DNA of 64,000 bases, from assembly GCA_027578915.1 (NCBI GenBank), contig JANBTT010000057.1, positions 45,315 to 109,314 of the forward strand, given 5' to 3'. Source of the stretch: Coemansia sp. RSA 1200. Lineage: Eukaryota > Kickxellomycota > Kickxellomycetes > Kickxellales > Kickxellaceae. Positions within the stretch are counted from its first letter, which is position 1; every line of letters begins with the position of its first letter. The notes beneath the pieces are model-generated. The model did not search any database. It was not told the origin of the DNA and was given only the letters and a program-made list of their open reading frames with translations. Positions 29,444 to 39,682 of the stretch are shown here, in pieces. A program made the translations under genes and the position numbers.

Positions 29444-32149
29444 TCAAGTGCTGGTTGTTTGATCTTGGTTGTCCGCAGACAACACAGATTGCTGAGGCGA
29501 CAGCGTAGGAGTGGCTGGAACAGGCGGTGCTTGGGCAGCTCGCTCCTCGCCTGCAGATGAACCGTCGGCACCATCGTTGTCTTCGTTATCACCGTCTTCA
29601 GACCCCCTCTGCTGCGGAGACGGCGACTCATCATCCATCTGGTAGAGCTCCTCAACCGAGCAGAACTCAACCACATCGCGCACCCTCCGAAGCAACGCAG
29701 GCGCCGATACGACATCGGCAAACGACTCTGGCGCCGACTGCGGCTGATTCTCCGGACGACTAAAGTCGCGGTGGAGCGCAAGAACCGCGCAACACACAAC
29801 GTGGCGACACACGATCTGGCGCAGGAAATCGTCGCTCAGGAAGCGGCGTGTGTTGGGATCGGTCACGTGGGCGACGATAAGATCGAGGCTCAGATCCTCC
29901 AGCTCGGCGAACATCGCCTCAAGCCGAAGCCACTTGTCGGCACTGATCTTTGCAATCTGCGACACGACGCTGAATGCAACGACTGGAGAGTACAGAAAGA
30001 ACGTGTATATGCTTCCATTGCTACTGTTGGTTGTGGTCGGGTAGGCCGTTGGCGACAGCAGGCAGAGCAGCGGCTGGTTGAACAGGTTGGGCATGTTTCT
30101 GTAGGCCGCCGCACTTGCGCTCTCGACTATCAGGAAAAACGGCTTACGCGTGTACGGGACAAGGTCGGCGGGATGGACGGTGTTGACCAACTGCTGCTCG
30201 ACGCTTCTGTCTCTGCCGGCATCGCTGGCATTCCGCCGACTAGTGGAAATGCCACCAATGTATCCATGCGTTGCAGCGGCCGTGCCACCAATGCCAGAGC
30301 CAGCACCAGCACCAGCACCAGCACCAGAGCCTTCGTCGGTATCCGTGTTCCCAGGCGCAGAGCCCTCAGATGAAAGATACAGAAGCACGCAGCCTTGGTC
30401 GCCGATCTCCTTGAATGCGCTGGCTACATATACCTGGATATGGCTGAAGCTTGGCTGGTACAGCACGTATTTGTGCGGGTTTACGCGTTTGCCAGCAGTC
30501 TTCTCCCCACGGTCTTTGTCTCTTTCAGCATCCTTTTCCTTATCCTTCTCCCTGTCACCGGCAACACTGGCTGCTGCGCTCGATGCCTCGGTTTTGCTGC
30601 CGCCTTCGTTCGGCCCTGCACCCACGACATCCGGATTATCCGCCCCAGCGGCAGAAGTGCCGGCCGCCGTATTGTCCGTAGTCTCCTGCTTGATCGAAGC
30701 AGCCCTTTCTTTCGCATCCGGCTGTTGCTGTTGTTGCTGTTTTGCAGGGTCCGCAATAGCTATGGCTACCGCGCTGGCCTCGGCAGTGGTAGGTGCTGTG
30801 GTTAGTGCAGTGGTAGACGCAGCCTCAGTGGCCGTCGAAGTGGTGGTTGCACCCGAAGCGGCCGGATCCTTCAGAACGGCACTTGGCTCACGCTCAAGCA
30901 TCTGGAGCACATGGTACATATCAAGCGTCAGCTCCGAGAACTTGATCTGCGTCGGGCGGTTCCCAACAATAACGGCCTCCTGGAGCCGCAAACGGGGCCC
31001 GCTCTTCTCGGGACGTGGTTTCTTTCTGCGCGATGCGACGAGGCGGTAGTTGGTCTGGTGCATGACGCCGTGCTCGTCAGTAGGAACCGGACTGCACACA
31101 GCCTGCATAAACAGGGCCATTTCCTTAACCACCAGAGACCACTCCATCTTGTCCACCGGGTTGAATGTAGTCGAGTACACGTCTATCAGACTCTTGACTT
31201 CGTCCAGCAGCTGAAGCATGGCCGATGTGTTCCCCAGCTGCAAACACACGACGATGAACCGCGCATAGTACCGCAGTTTCTTGATCATCAGCGCCGAGTT
31301 CCTAACCTCCTGCTCCCCCTTAAAGTAGTTGCGCTCCCGGATCGCGTCGTAGAACACGTATGCCTCCTGCAGGTAGTTGGTCTCGCTGGTACGTAGGTAG
31401 TAGCGGTAGTAAAGCTGTCCGATCTTGGACGCTATTTCGCCTACTTCCCACCGCTTGAGTCCGTAATGTTCGGGCTTCTCCAGAAGAAGTCGGTGCTGGT
31501 TCTGAAACCGCCATAGCTTTGTGAACACCTCGAATGTCCGCTGGAAGTGCGGCATCCAGTACTTGCTCCCTATCTCTGGCAGTTCGCTCAGACCCAGGAA
31601 TAATTGTTGGCTCTTTTCTAGAAGGTACTCGAATTCCTCTACCACCTCCTTATCCCGTTCCGCTGCCTTGATCGCATCGTTTTCCTTTTCCTCCGCCAGC
31701 GAATGTCTGCTGCTGCTGTTACCGCTGTTGCTGTCTCCTGCGTCGTTCTCCCCTCCTCGGTTACCTTTTTCCGCAGTCACCAGCGCCTGCGAAAACGATT
31801 CGGTTGCATTCAGTGCGTCAACAGCGCTATCCTTTTTCGTAGGACTCGTGGTGGTGGGCTTTTCGCTCGACGCCTTGTTCTTTCGCACAGGTGACAGGCT
31901 CTTGGGTGTGCTCTTGTTGCTGCTTCCCTTGCCAGCCACTGCTGCTGCTGCTGCTGTTGTTATCTCCCGCTTTTCTGCTTCGGCGCTCGTTTGTGCTGCT
32001 GGGCCAGGTCCAGAAATACCCTCAGTATCATGCGTTTGAGTATCATACAACGGAGAAGAGGCAGCAGTGGTTGTTTTTGTTGTTTCTGGCGCTGTGCTAG
32101 GGTCTGCTTCCTCCTGTCGCTTCGGTGACTGTGCCTCTGACGATGGCAT
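29444..32149 (-). CDS. SCAI: SCAI family transcription cofactor
   Basis: A 901-residue single-exon protein. Residues about 1-160 are a low-complexity Ser/Thr/Lys-rich tail. The SCAI domain begins near 170 (VVEEFEYLLEKSQQLFLGL, then KYWMPHFQRTFEVFTKLWRFQ) with the highly conserved YGLKRWEVGEIASKIGQLYY and KGEQEVRNSALMIKKLRYYARF. A disordered Ala/Thr/Gln-rich insert (about 415-545) splits the domain before HKYVLYQPSFSHIQVYVASAF and NQPLLCLLSPTAYP. The C-terminus is acidic and Pro-rich. Known: animal SCAI binds and represses MRTF-SRF transcription and takes part in double-strand break repair with 53BP1 and REV3. The fungal role is unknown. A GAGAGA-coding run of CAGCAC hexamers lies at 30301-30324. 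Confidence 0.92.
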   Translation of the reverse strand: MPSSEAQSPKRQEEADPSTAPETTKTTTAASSPLYDTQTHDTEGISGPGPAAQTSAEAEKREITTAAAAAVAGKGSSNKSTPKSLSPVRKNKASSEKPTTTSPTKKDSAVDALNATESFSQALVTAEKGNRGGENDAGDSNSGNSSSRHSLAEEKENDAIKAAERDKEVVEEFEYLLEKSQQLFLGLSELPEIGSKYWMPHFQRTFEVFTKLWRFQNQHRLLLEKPEHYGLKRWEVGEIASKIGQLYYRYYLRTSETNYLQEAYVFYDAIRERNYFKGEQEVRNSALMIKKLRYYARFIVVCLQLGNTSAMLQLLDEVKSLIDVYSTTFNPVDKMEWSLVVKEMALFMQAVCSPVPTDEHGVMHQTNYRLVASRRKKPRPEKSGPRLRLQEAVIVGNRPTQIKFSELTLDMYHVLQMLEREPSAVLKDPAASGATTTSTATEAASTTALTTAPTTAEASAVAIAIADPAKQQQQQQPDAKERAASIKQETTDNTAAGTSAAGADNPDVVGAGPNEGGSKTEASSAAASVAGDREKDKEKDAERDKDRGEKTAGKRVNPHKYVLYQPSFSHIQVYVASAFKEIGDQGCVLLYLSSEGSAPGNTDTDEGSGAGAGAGAGSGIGGTAAATHGYIGGISTSRRNASDAGRDRSVEQQLVNTVHPADLVPYTRKPFFLIVESASAAAYRNMPNLFNQPLLCLLSPTAYPTTTNSSNGSIYTFFLYSPVVAFSVVSQIAKISADKWLRLEAMFAELEDLSLDLIVAHVTDPNTRRFLSDDFLRQIVCRHVVCCAVLALHRDFSRPENQPQSAPESFADVVSAPALLRRVRDVVEFCSVEELYQMDDESPSPQQRGSEDGDNEDNDGADGSSAGEERAAQAPPVPATPTLSPQQSVLSADNQDQTTST

Positions 32150-32673
32150 TTATGCGCTGATGAGGAAAAAAAGGTAACAAGCAATAAAATAAGCAAGCAA
32201 TTAAAAAGGGTTGAGACCAAAAGGTGCTGGACTGTCTCGTTTTAGAATACAAAATTAGAAATGAATAAAAGAGTAAATGCATAAAAACACAGATTATTAA
32301 GGAAAACAAAAAAATCAATGCTTCCGTTTCAGACATGCATCAAAGAACAAGTCATTTATCAGACAAACAACCATCACAAGGGAAATGTTTTGAATACGCT
32401 TAGATACAATACATGTCTGTTTGATCGTCATATTCACTTTACATTTTATTGATTCAAAATGCTATAATGGCCGCTAGTTTCAGCAGTCCAGACATTTCTG
32501 CGGTTTCAAAATCTAGTTTGCTTGTCTCCTTGTATGCATCGGATATATCAAATATTAGAAGAATATACGCATATACCATCATTCTCTTTTTTTTCCTCCG
32601 ATTTTCTTGTTTTTCTTTCAAATAATTGTATTTGTAATATTCCAGTTATACGCCATTAACACAACAAAAGGCA
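32150..32673. promoter_or_regulatory. Divergent spacer, SCAI and UBE2W
   Basis: 524 bp between two start codons on opposite strands. It is AT-rich with several A/T runs and no outstanding TATA or CCAAT box. I see no gene in it. Confidence 0.35.
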
Positions 32674-33268
32674 ATGTCATCACCAATGCGCACCAAGCGA
32701 CTGCTTCGCGAACTGCGGCAGCTAAAGAAAGGACAGTCAGAAAACATATCCCTGGATGCAACAGACAACATCGACAGATGGGTGGTTAGGATCCGCGGGG
32801 TTGAGGGAACGTTATACGAGGGCGAGGAGTACATGCTATTGTTTGAGTTTCCCGACGAGTATCCATTAGAATCGCCGGTGGTGACGTTTTCTGGTGACCC
32901 GCCGGTACATCCGCATGTCTATAGCAATGGACACATATGTCTGAGCATTCTGTACAAGTATTGGTGTCCCGTGTTGACTGTGGACGCTATATGCCAATCG
33001 GTTCTTTCGATGCTATCTAGTTGCGAGAAAAAGGCAAGTTTAATTGATGTCTTCAATTTGGAATATGCTAGGCGTATTACATGTTTAAAACTTCTTTTTA
33101 AATGATGTGCATTGGAGATGCATTGCTAAATAATGCACGCTAAAGAACGCCATTTCTTTGTTTATCATTTATACGATGTAGGAGAAACCGAGCAGAGACG
33201 AAGTATACGTGCAGCAGGCAAAGTCCTCGCCCAAGGAAACAATATGGATATTCGATGGTAAGCCATGA
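32674..33268 (+). CDS. UBE2W: UBE2W-type ubiquitin-conjugating enzyme (GC-AG intron)
   Basis: Exon 1 is 32674-33033 and exon 2 is 33182-33268, for 148 residues. The catalytic segment is HPHVYSNGHICLSIL; the HPH in place of the usual HPN is diagnostic of UBE2W, the E2 that attaches ubiquitin to alpha-amino termini. Family knowledge says this lets it modify disordered N-termini. Exon 1 ends ...SMLSSCEKK and exon 2 starts EKPSRDEVYV, which matches the animal protein residue for residue in length at this point. The intron, 33034-33181 (148 bp), therefore begins with GC (GCAAGT) and ends TGTAG. Without splicing the frame would end in an unrelated tail. Exon 2 ends ETIWIFDGKP and TGA. The C-terminal Trp-containing end also fits the family. 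Confidence 0.88.
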
Positions 33269-34128
33269 GGCGTTGGAGCATATAATAGCAGGCTAAGCCA
33301 GCAAGCAATGCTTAGTTTTATTTTTAATTTTTTGGATGCATGGACTAAAACAGGCGTATCTAAGGTTTTGTGTGTATCGCGTAGATTCGACGGTTTGACG
33401 GGCTCAGATATGCAGACAGCCACAGCCACACCTGAGACCGAAGACCAGCAAAAAGGGGAGGGGTGCGCAGCTGTTCTTAATAAATCAGACTAACCAACAC
33501 TTAATACCAGCTGATCCTGGCAATATGATCACCGCTGCAGATCAGGGAAAATTTTCTTTTTTACATCCTGGGGCAGTGTGGTGTGTGCGTTTTCAAAATT
33601 ACCTTGCAAAAAGCAATTGGACAGAGGGAAGTAGGAAACGATGGCCACCCGCCAAAATCACACCCAGAAACGAAAGAGCGGCGGCAAGCAGTGAGGCGGC
33701 AATGTCAAAAAGCAGCAACGTAAAGAGGTTTTTGCACAAGGTGGGCAAAGAAAAATGTTGGGAGACTTTTCTCTTTTTTCACACTAGCATTGAAGAAGTG
33801 AAGAAAAAAAATTAAAACAAGGGAAAAATGTCTACCCACCCAACTTTTATCTTCTTTCCTCCATAAAACAAAAAAAATCCATTTTTCATATTATATAAAA
33901 AAACAAAAATTTTTTTTTTTTCAGGCAAGAGTTACATTGGAGTTCACCTTTTTTTTATTTCTAATCCTCTCGTGAATCAACTTTGGAAAAGCAAGGAGAA
34001 GAAAGTAAAAAAAACCAATCTAACCCTTTTTTCATATATAAAAAATCTAACAGAAAACCCCAAATAAGCCCCACCCTCCTCTTTCTTTTTCTACTTTTTC
34101 TACGCTTTTGTTTGAAAGTTGAAAAAAA
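33269..34128. promoter_or_regulatory. PABP upstream region with A-rich and T-rich tracts
   Basis: 860 bp without a supported gene. Two TATA candidates (33892-33900 and 34035-34045) lie among runs of A and T. The leader after the second TATA is pyrimidine-rich and ends in seven A residues immediately before the start codon at 34129. Poly(A)-rich leader elements are known to let PABP repress its own translation. Confidence 0.4.
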
Positions 34129-36255
34129 ATGTCGGATACCGTTTCTGCCACGACCCCACCGCCACCAGCAGCCGCGGCATCGCCAGCACCTGCGGCAACG
34201 GCAGCATCACCAGCGCCAGCACCTGTTGAGGCAGCCAGCGAGCAGCAGGCTGCTCCAGCACCAGCAGCCGAGGCCGGTGTGGTTGGAACTTCGGCGAGCA
34301 CTGCGCCATTCCCCAACGCATCGCTGTACGTGGGCGAGCTTGAGGAGTCGGTGACGGAGGCAGTGCTCTTTGAGCTGTTCAACATGATTGGACCGGTGGC
34401 CAGCATCCGCGTGTGCCGCGATGCTATCACCCGTCGCAGTCTGCGCTACGCATACGTGAACTACCACAACCATGCGCACGGTAAGTAGAGCTGAACTGAT
34501 GAATAAGTCAACGGGACAGAAGAATCACCCTGCATTCGATACTAATGATGTAAGGCCAATTTGTTCTTTTTTTTTTAATCGGATGACCGAACGGCTGGAG
34601 CTCAATCAATAGGCGAGCAGGCGCTGAACACTCTGAACTACACGGAGATCAAGGGACGTCCGTGCCGTATCATGTGGTCGCAGCGGGACCCTACGCTGCG
34701 CAAATCGGGGTCCGGAAACATCTTCATCAAGAACCTGGACGACTCGATTGACAACAAGGCGCTGCACGACACGTTTGCAGCGTTTGGGCCGATTATGAGC
34801 TGCAAGGTGGCGGTGGACGAGCACGGGAAGCCACGCGGATTCGGATTTGTGCACTACGAGACGCGTGAGGCGGCAGAGCAGGCAATTGAGAACGTCAACG
34901 GGATGCTGCTCAATGACAGCAAGGTGTACGTGGGATTCCATCTGCCACGGCACGAGCGGCTGTCGCATATCGAGGAGCAAAAGTCCAAGTTCACCAACGT
35001 TTACGTGAAGAACCTGGATGACAGCGTCGACAACGATGCGCTGCGTGAGATGTTCAGCAAGCACGGCGCCATCACATCGGCGATTGTGCAGCGTGGCGAT
35101 GACGGCACGTCGCGTGGGTTCGGGTTTGTCAACTTTGAGGACCACGATGCGGCACGCAGGGCCGTGGAGGAGCTCCACGATACCGAGCACAATGGTCAGA
35201 AGCTGTTTGTGTCGCGCGCGCAGAAGAAGGCCGAGCGCAACGAGGAGCTGCGCAGACAATACGAGCAGGCCAAGATGGAGCGGCTCAGCAAGTACCAGGG
35301 CGTCAACCTGTATGTCAAGAACTTTGACGCCGACGTGGATGACGCCAGACTGCGGCAGGAGTTTGCGCCCTACGGAACCATCACCAGTGCCAAGGTGATG
35401 CGTGACGATAAGGGCGTGTCCCGCGCATTCGGGTTTGTTTGCTTCAGCTCGCCCGAGGAGGCCACCAAGGCCATTGCCGAGATGAACGGCCGCATGCTTG
35501 CATCCAAACCGCTGTACGTGGCGCTTGCGCAGCGTAGCGACCAGCGGCGTCAGCAGATTGAGGCCACCAAGCGTCAGTGGCATGGCGCGCCCATGGGTGC
35601 TCCGGTCTATGGCGCACCTATGTACTATGCGCCAGGATACGGTGCCCCGCGCGGCGCGTACCCAGCTCCGCGTCCCGTGCGCTGGCAGGGTGCTCAGCCT
35701 CCGGTACCCCCGCAGTACCAGATTCCGCCCGGACAGTACTCGGTGCCCCAGTACCCGGTTCCCAACGGTGCGCGCCAGATGCGGCCACGCAATCCGCGCC
35801 AGCTCGGCGCGCGCGGTGGGTTTGCAGCACGCGGCGGTGCCGGCGGCAGCGGTGGACGCGGTGGCGGTAGCTACCGCAGCAACCCGCGCGCCTCGCAGCA
35901 AACGCCAACGCAGCCGCAGGACGGGCAGCAGTCAGCCGATGCGCCAGCAGCCACGGCGGCCAGTGCTCCCGATGCCGAGAACGGCGCGCCCGCTGTGCTC
36001 CTTACGGCTGCGGCCCTTGCTGCTGCGCCCGAGGAGGACCAGAAGCAGATGCTGGGCAACGCGCTCTATCCGCTGATTGCCGCCCATGACGAGGACAAGG
36101 CTGGCAAGATCACGGGTATGCTGCTGGAGATGGATAACGGTGAGCTGCTCCATTTGCTCGAGAACGCCGATGCGCTGAAGGCTAAGATTGCAGAGGCCGT
36201 TGAGGTGCTGAACGACGAGGGTCCCGATGACGACGATGCCGCCGAGACCAAGTAA
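34129..36255 (+). CDS. PAB1: Cytoplasmic poly(A)-binding protein
   Basis: Two exons, 34129-34480 and 34613-36255, separated by a 132-bp GTAAGT...TAG intron in matching phase 1; 664 residues. A Pro/Ala-rich N-terminus (about 1-62) precedes four RRM domains: RRM1 (LYVGELEE...LRYAYVNY), RRM2 (IFIKNLDD...GFGFVHY), RRM3 (VYVKNLDD...GFGFVNF) and RRM4 (LYVKNFDA...AFGFVCF). A Tyr/Pro/Arg/Gly-rich linker follows, then the MLLE (PABC) domain with QMLGNALYPLI and ITGMLLEMDNGELLHLLE. The intron cuts RRM1. Known role: binds mRNA poly(A) tails, contacts eIF4G for translation and regulates deadenylation. GC-rich codons as expected of a highly expressed gene. Confidence 0.96.
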
Positions 36256-36806
36256 GAGAAAAAAAGCTAGTTGGCAAAGTGATCCACAGCTCCTTTTCTT
36301 CTATCTCTCTATATCTTTTTCTTTCTCTTTCTCTTTCTCTTTTTGAAACCTGAGCTTGTTTTCCCAACAATGTTCCATCTTGATGCCTGGATTCTCTTTT
36401 TGTTCTGGTTCTCCTTTTTTCCCGCGTTGTAGCCAAAGGTTACTGAGGCTGTGGGGATCCCATCTGCGGATTAAGCTATCAGCCTATTATTTGTCTGGAA
36501 AGTATGAGTGTGTAACTTGTGCCCCCCGCTCTTCTGATCTCTTGTTCATTGTCACTTCCTCTGCACGCGCGTTGTTTCTCTCCTTTTTTTTTGCTTTGCA
36601 ATTTTCACGCTGTTGATTTCTCTTATAGACTTTATTCACGCTGCATTCGCGTTCTGGCTCATTCAAGGAGGTTTTGGGTGAGGGAGAGAGCAAAGGAACG
36701 GGGGTTGGTTGGCTGGTTGATCGGTAGCCAAAACACACGCGGCAGGCAAAGGGAGGAGGCGAGTGTTTCTTGGACGCACAAAGACATTCTTCCGACCGTG
36801 CCTCTC
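36256..36806. other. Spacer with CTTT repeats
   Basis: 551 bp after PABP. A CTTT/CTCTTT microsatellite-like tract lies near 36302-36342. The frame of the next gene continues upstream into this region without a stop back to about 36519, but the translated residues are unlike the rest of that protein. Confidence 0.35.
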
Positions 36807-37898
36807 ATGCTTCCGTGTCGAAGAACAACACTGCTGAGCTGCTGCCAGCTACTGCCGCCGCCGTTACCGGTGTCGCTTAGCGGGAGGAAGATATGGCGCG
36901 GTGGTGTTGCGGACGCCGATGATATTGACGATGACGATGACGATGACGCGGTATTCAACGTGTGGGCGCCGCTTTGTGCGGACCCCCGGCGGTCTACAGC
37001 CAGCGCCAGCAGCAACATTGGTGGGCGGGTGGTGGGAAGCAAGGCCAGGCGAGAGGATGCGGAGGGCGACAGTGTTTGGCGGTGTCCTGAGATTGACCAT
37101 CGCGCACGGGCGGAGCGGGCAAGACGGCGCAGAGCGCTCCGTGTGGCGGAGAAAATGGATGCAATGGTGCAAGCCGCGAGAACGAAGAGAAGGCCTGGAG
37201 ACGGGGACGAGGATGGTGCCTCTTCTGCGAAGCGCAGTCGTGGGGATTCTGATGCTGACTCCGGTGTTGATATTGATGTGAAGTCGGCAGTGCGGCGTAG
37301 CGATGCGCTCCACGCGAATCCGTGGGCGGCCGGATCGGTATCTGTGGCACCGCAGTCGCTGCTGATGCCCGAGCTCTTGCCCAAGGAGGTGGCGATGGCG
37401 ATGAGCCGTCTTCCGCATCACGCCGAACGCAGCAGCCGGCAGACACCGCAACCCCCGAGTCCGGCGTCCGATGGACCGGCGGATGTCGACGAGACGAGCG
37501 GTGCCTCCGCCGGTCTTGATCTTGATCTTGATCTCGGCCTGGATCTCGGCGACGCTGTCTCCAGACGCAGCACGGGTATTGCGAGCCGGCGTGGCCAGCT
37601 GCAGCCGCAGTCGCTGTCCCTGCTTGGCGCTTCCAGCAGGGCGCTGGAGTCTGGCGCCGCCGCTGCGGTGGTGCCGGCCGACGATGTTTCGGCGTCCATC
37701 CGCGAAATCACCAGCTTTCTGGAACGCGACGTCGATGTGTTTACCCCACTGTCGGCCTTTGCTGGCCCGCTTTCTTCCCTGGCGAAGCCAACTACTGATG
37801 CTGCTGATGCCGATGCTGCGAAGCGTGGTGGCGCTTCTGCCCATGGCAGCCATAGTAGCCAGGAGCTTATAGACGATATCCTTGGATTCCGGCTTTAG
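36807..37898 (+). CDS. Unrecognised acidic, disordered protein
   Basis: The C-terminal part is convincing coding sequence; the start is uncertain. From ATG 36807 it is 363 residues; an ATG further in (MDAMVQAARTKRRPGDGDED) or an upstream exon with an acceptor near 36873 are alternatives. Features: an Asp run (DADDIDDDDDDDAVFNVW), a strongly basic helix (HRARAERARRRRALRVAEKM), an NLS-like KRRPG...AKRSRGDSDADSG, an LDLDLDLGLDLGD repeat, and a terminal helix SASIREITSFLERDVDVF with SQELIDDILGFRL at the end. The mix of acidic clusters and NLS-like runs suggests a nuclear protein; I recognise no family. The opposite strand is also open here, but its product has no recognisable features. Confidence 0.5.
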   Translation: MLPCRRTTLLSCCQLLPPPLPVSLSGRKIWRGGVADADDIDDDDDDDAVFNVWAPLCADPRRSTASASSNIGGRVVGSKARREDAEGDSVWRCPEIDHRARAERARRRRALRVAEKMDAMVQAARTKRRPGDGDEDGASSAKRSRGDSDADSGVDIDVKSAVRRSDALHANPWAAGSVSVAPQSLLMPELLPKEVAMAMSRLPHHAERSSRQTPQPPSPASDGPADVDETSGASAGLDLDLDLGLDLGDAVSRRSTGIASRRGQLQPQSLSLLGASSRALESGAAAAVVPADDVSASIREITSFLERDVDVFTPLSAFAGPLSSLAKPTTDAADADAAKRGGASAHGSHSSQELIDDILGFRL

Positions 37899-38116
37899 TT
37901 GAATGAACACATTAATACACGAGCGACCGGTGAGCTTTCTGTAGTTTTTTTTACTTTCTCTGGCTTTTTACACACTGTGAAGCAGATCTGATTGATCATT
38001 CCTTTTTCTTTATCTTCTTTTTTCTCTCCTCCACTCCAAATTCTTTTCTTGTAATTTAACGTTTTTATTTTTCTTATTTCTCTAGCGTAACACGCCTGTT
38101 CTCTGCTCACAAAAGC

Positions 38117-39544
38117 ATGATCCGTACTGGACCACGGCATGCACTATCCAGCTGGCATGTGCGTTCTCCTGCGGGACTGCGGATCCGCCCACACGCTCAG
38201 GGGACGCTGTCTCTGCGATGCTACAGCAGCACGAGCAATGGCTCAAAGGAGCCGCCGTCCTCGGCATCCAGCAACAGCGCCGCGCTGTGCAAACATATCC
38301 GGGACATAATCGTGGCAACAGGGCCCATGACACTGGCAAAGTACATGCAACTGTCGCTGACCAGCCCTGTGGGCGGGTACTACACGCGGGGCCAGGCGAT
38401 AGGCGGGGACGCGGATTTCGTAACGTCGCCCGAGATCAGCCAGATGTTCGGCGAGATCATGGCAGTCTGGTACGTGCTGCATTGGCAGATGCTGGGGAGT
38501 CCCGCGGACACCGTGTTTGTTGAGCTGGGCCCCGGCCGCGGCACGCTTGTGGACGATGTGCTGCGTGTGGCGCGTAGGTTCCCCCGGTTCTTTGCGTCGA
38601 TCCGCGCGGTGCATCTGGTGGAGCGGAGCCCCGAGCTGCGCAGGATCCAGCGCGACCGGCTCTGCGGCCCCGTCGGAGCCGGGTCGCGCTCGCCCGCCGC
38701 TCCCGTTGAGGCCGTGTCCCGGCATGCCGCGATCCCCGTCAGATGGCACGATCTGCTCGAGGAAATCGACATGGCCGCCGCCGCCGCCCCCATGGTGATG
38801 GCGCACGAGTTCTTTGATGCGCTTCCTGTCCACCGGTTCGAGAAGCGCCACGACGGCCACTGGAGCGAGATCCTGGTGGACGTTGCATCGAAGAACAGCA
38901 GCGCCGCTGCATCGGCCGTGTCTGCCTCGCCCAGCGCGTTCAGGCTTGTCAGGTCCCGCAGCGTCACCGCCAGCGCCGCCATGCTGCTGCGCGACAGCGC
39001 GTATGTCTCGCGGTTCACCAAGGGCGACCACATCGAGGTGTGTCCCGAGGCTGCGCGCATAATGGCGCAGCTGGCGGCGTGGATCACCAGCAGGCGCGGG
39101 ATGGCGCTGGTGGTCGATTACGGCCAGGACTGGACGCAGGGCGATACGTTCAGGGGCGTCAGGGCCCACAGCTTCGCGAACCCGCTGGATGCGCCTGGCT
39201 CGATGGATCTGACCGCCGATGTCGACTTCAGCTACTTGCGGTACGCCGCCAAGGGCAAGGCCCGTTGCTTCGGCCCCATTGAGCAGGGCGCCTTTCTGCA
39301 CGCTATGGGGATCCAGCCCCGCCTGGAGCAGCTTCTTCGCTCCGTTGGCGATAACAAGACGATGCAGACCGATCTCGTCGACCGGTACAAACGCCTGACT
39401 GACCCGTACAGCATGGGCCGCATATACAAGGCCATGGCTGTGTTTCCGGCTGGCGGCGACGATACCCCCATCCCGTTTGCGCCGCCGTCAAAGGACTCGC
39501 TGAACAGGCCCAAGGTTGAGAAGATAACAACGTCTCGAAAGTAA
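38117..39544 (+). CDS. NDUFAF7: NDUFAF7, mitochondrial arginine methyltransferase
   Basis: A 475-residue protein of the MidA/SAM-dependent methyltransferase family. An Arg/Ser-rich presequence (about 1-50) is followed by the family's first block, GPMTLAKYMQLSLTSP...GGYYT, then GGDADFVTSPEISQMFGE. The SAM-binding loop is VELGPGRGTL, with HLVERSPELRR after it, and VMAHEFFDALPVHRFEK and GMALVVDYGQDW follow. Family knowledge: it dimethylates an arginine of the complex I subunit NDUFS2, an early assembly step. Its presence implies that this organism has a conventional respiratory complex I. Single exon. Confidence 0.94.
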   Translation: MIRTGPRHALSSWHVRSPAGLRIRPHAQGTLSLRCYSSTSNGSKEPPSSASSNSAALCKHIRDIIVATGPMTLAKYMQLSLTSPVGGYYTRGQAIGGDADFVTSPEISQMFGEIMAVWYVLHWQMLGSPADTVFVELGPGRGTLVDDVLRVARRFPRFFASIRAVHLVERSPELRRIQRDRLCGPVGAGSRSPAAPVEAVSRHAAIPVRWHDLLEEIDMAAAAAPMVMAHEFFDALPVHRFEKRHDGHWSEILVDVASKNSSAAASAVSASPSAFRLVRSRSVTASAAMLLRDSAYVSRFTKGDHIEVCPEAARIMAQLAAWITSRRGMALVVDYGQDWTQGDTFRGVRAHSFANPLDAPGSMDLTADVDFSYLRYAAKGKARCFGPIEQGAFLHAMGIQPRLEQLLRSVGDNKTMQTDLVDRYKRLTDPYSMGRIYKAMAVFPAGGDDTPIPFAPPSKDSLNRPKVEKITTSRK

Positions 39545-39682
39545 ATGCGATCCATGTGGCAGGCTATCAATGGAGGGGTTTTATTTTTCCTTGGCATTAT
39601 CTTGTGGCAAAAAATATGGGTAGGAAATGTGAATAGAAGAAAAATAGATCTCTTGGAAGCAATGAAGCTGTCAAGGTTCGTC

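Noticed and set aside
36864..37910. A 348-codon open frame antisense to the acidic protein
   Set aside because: It has no recognisable motif, and the sense frame has acidic runs, an NLS-like stretch and a well-formed C-terminus. I prefer the sense frame, though neither belongs to a known family.
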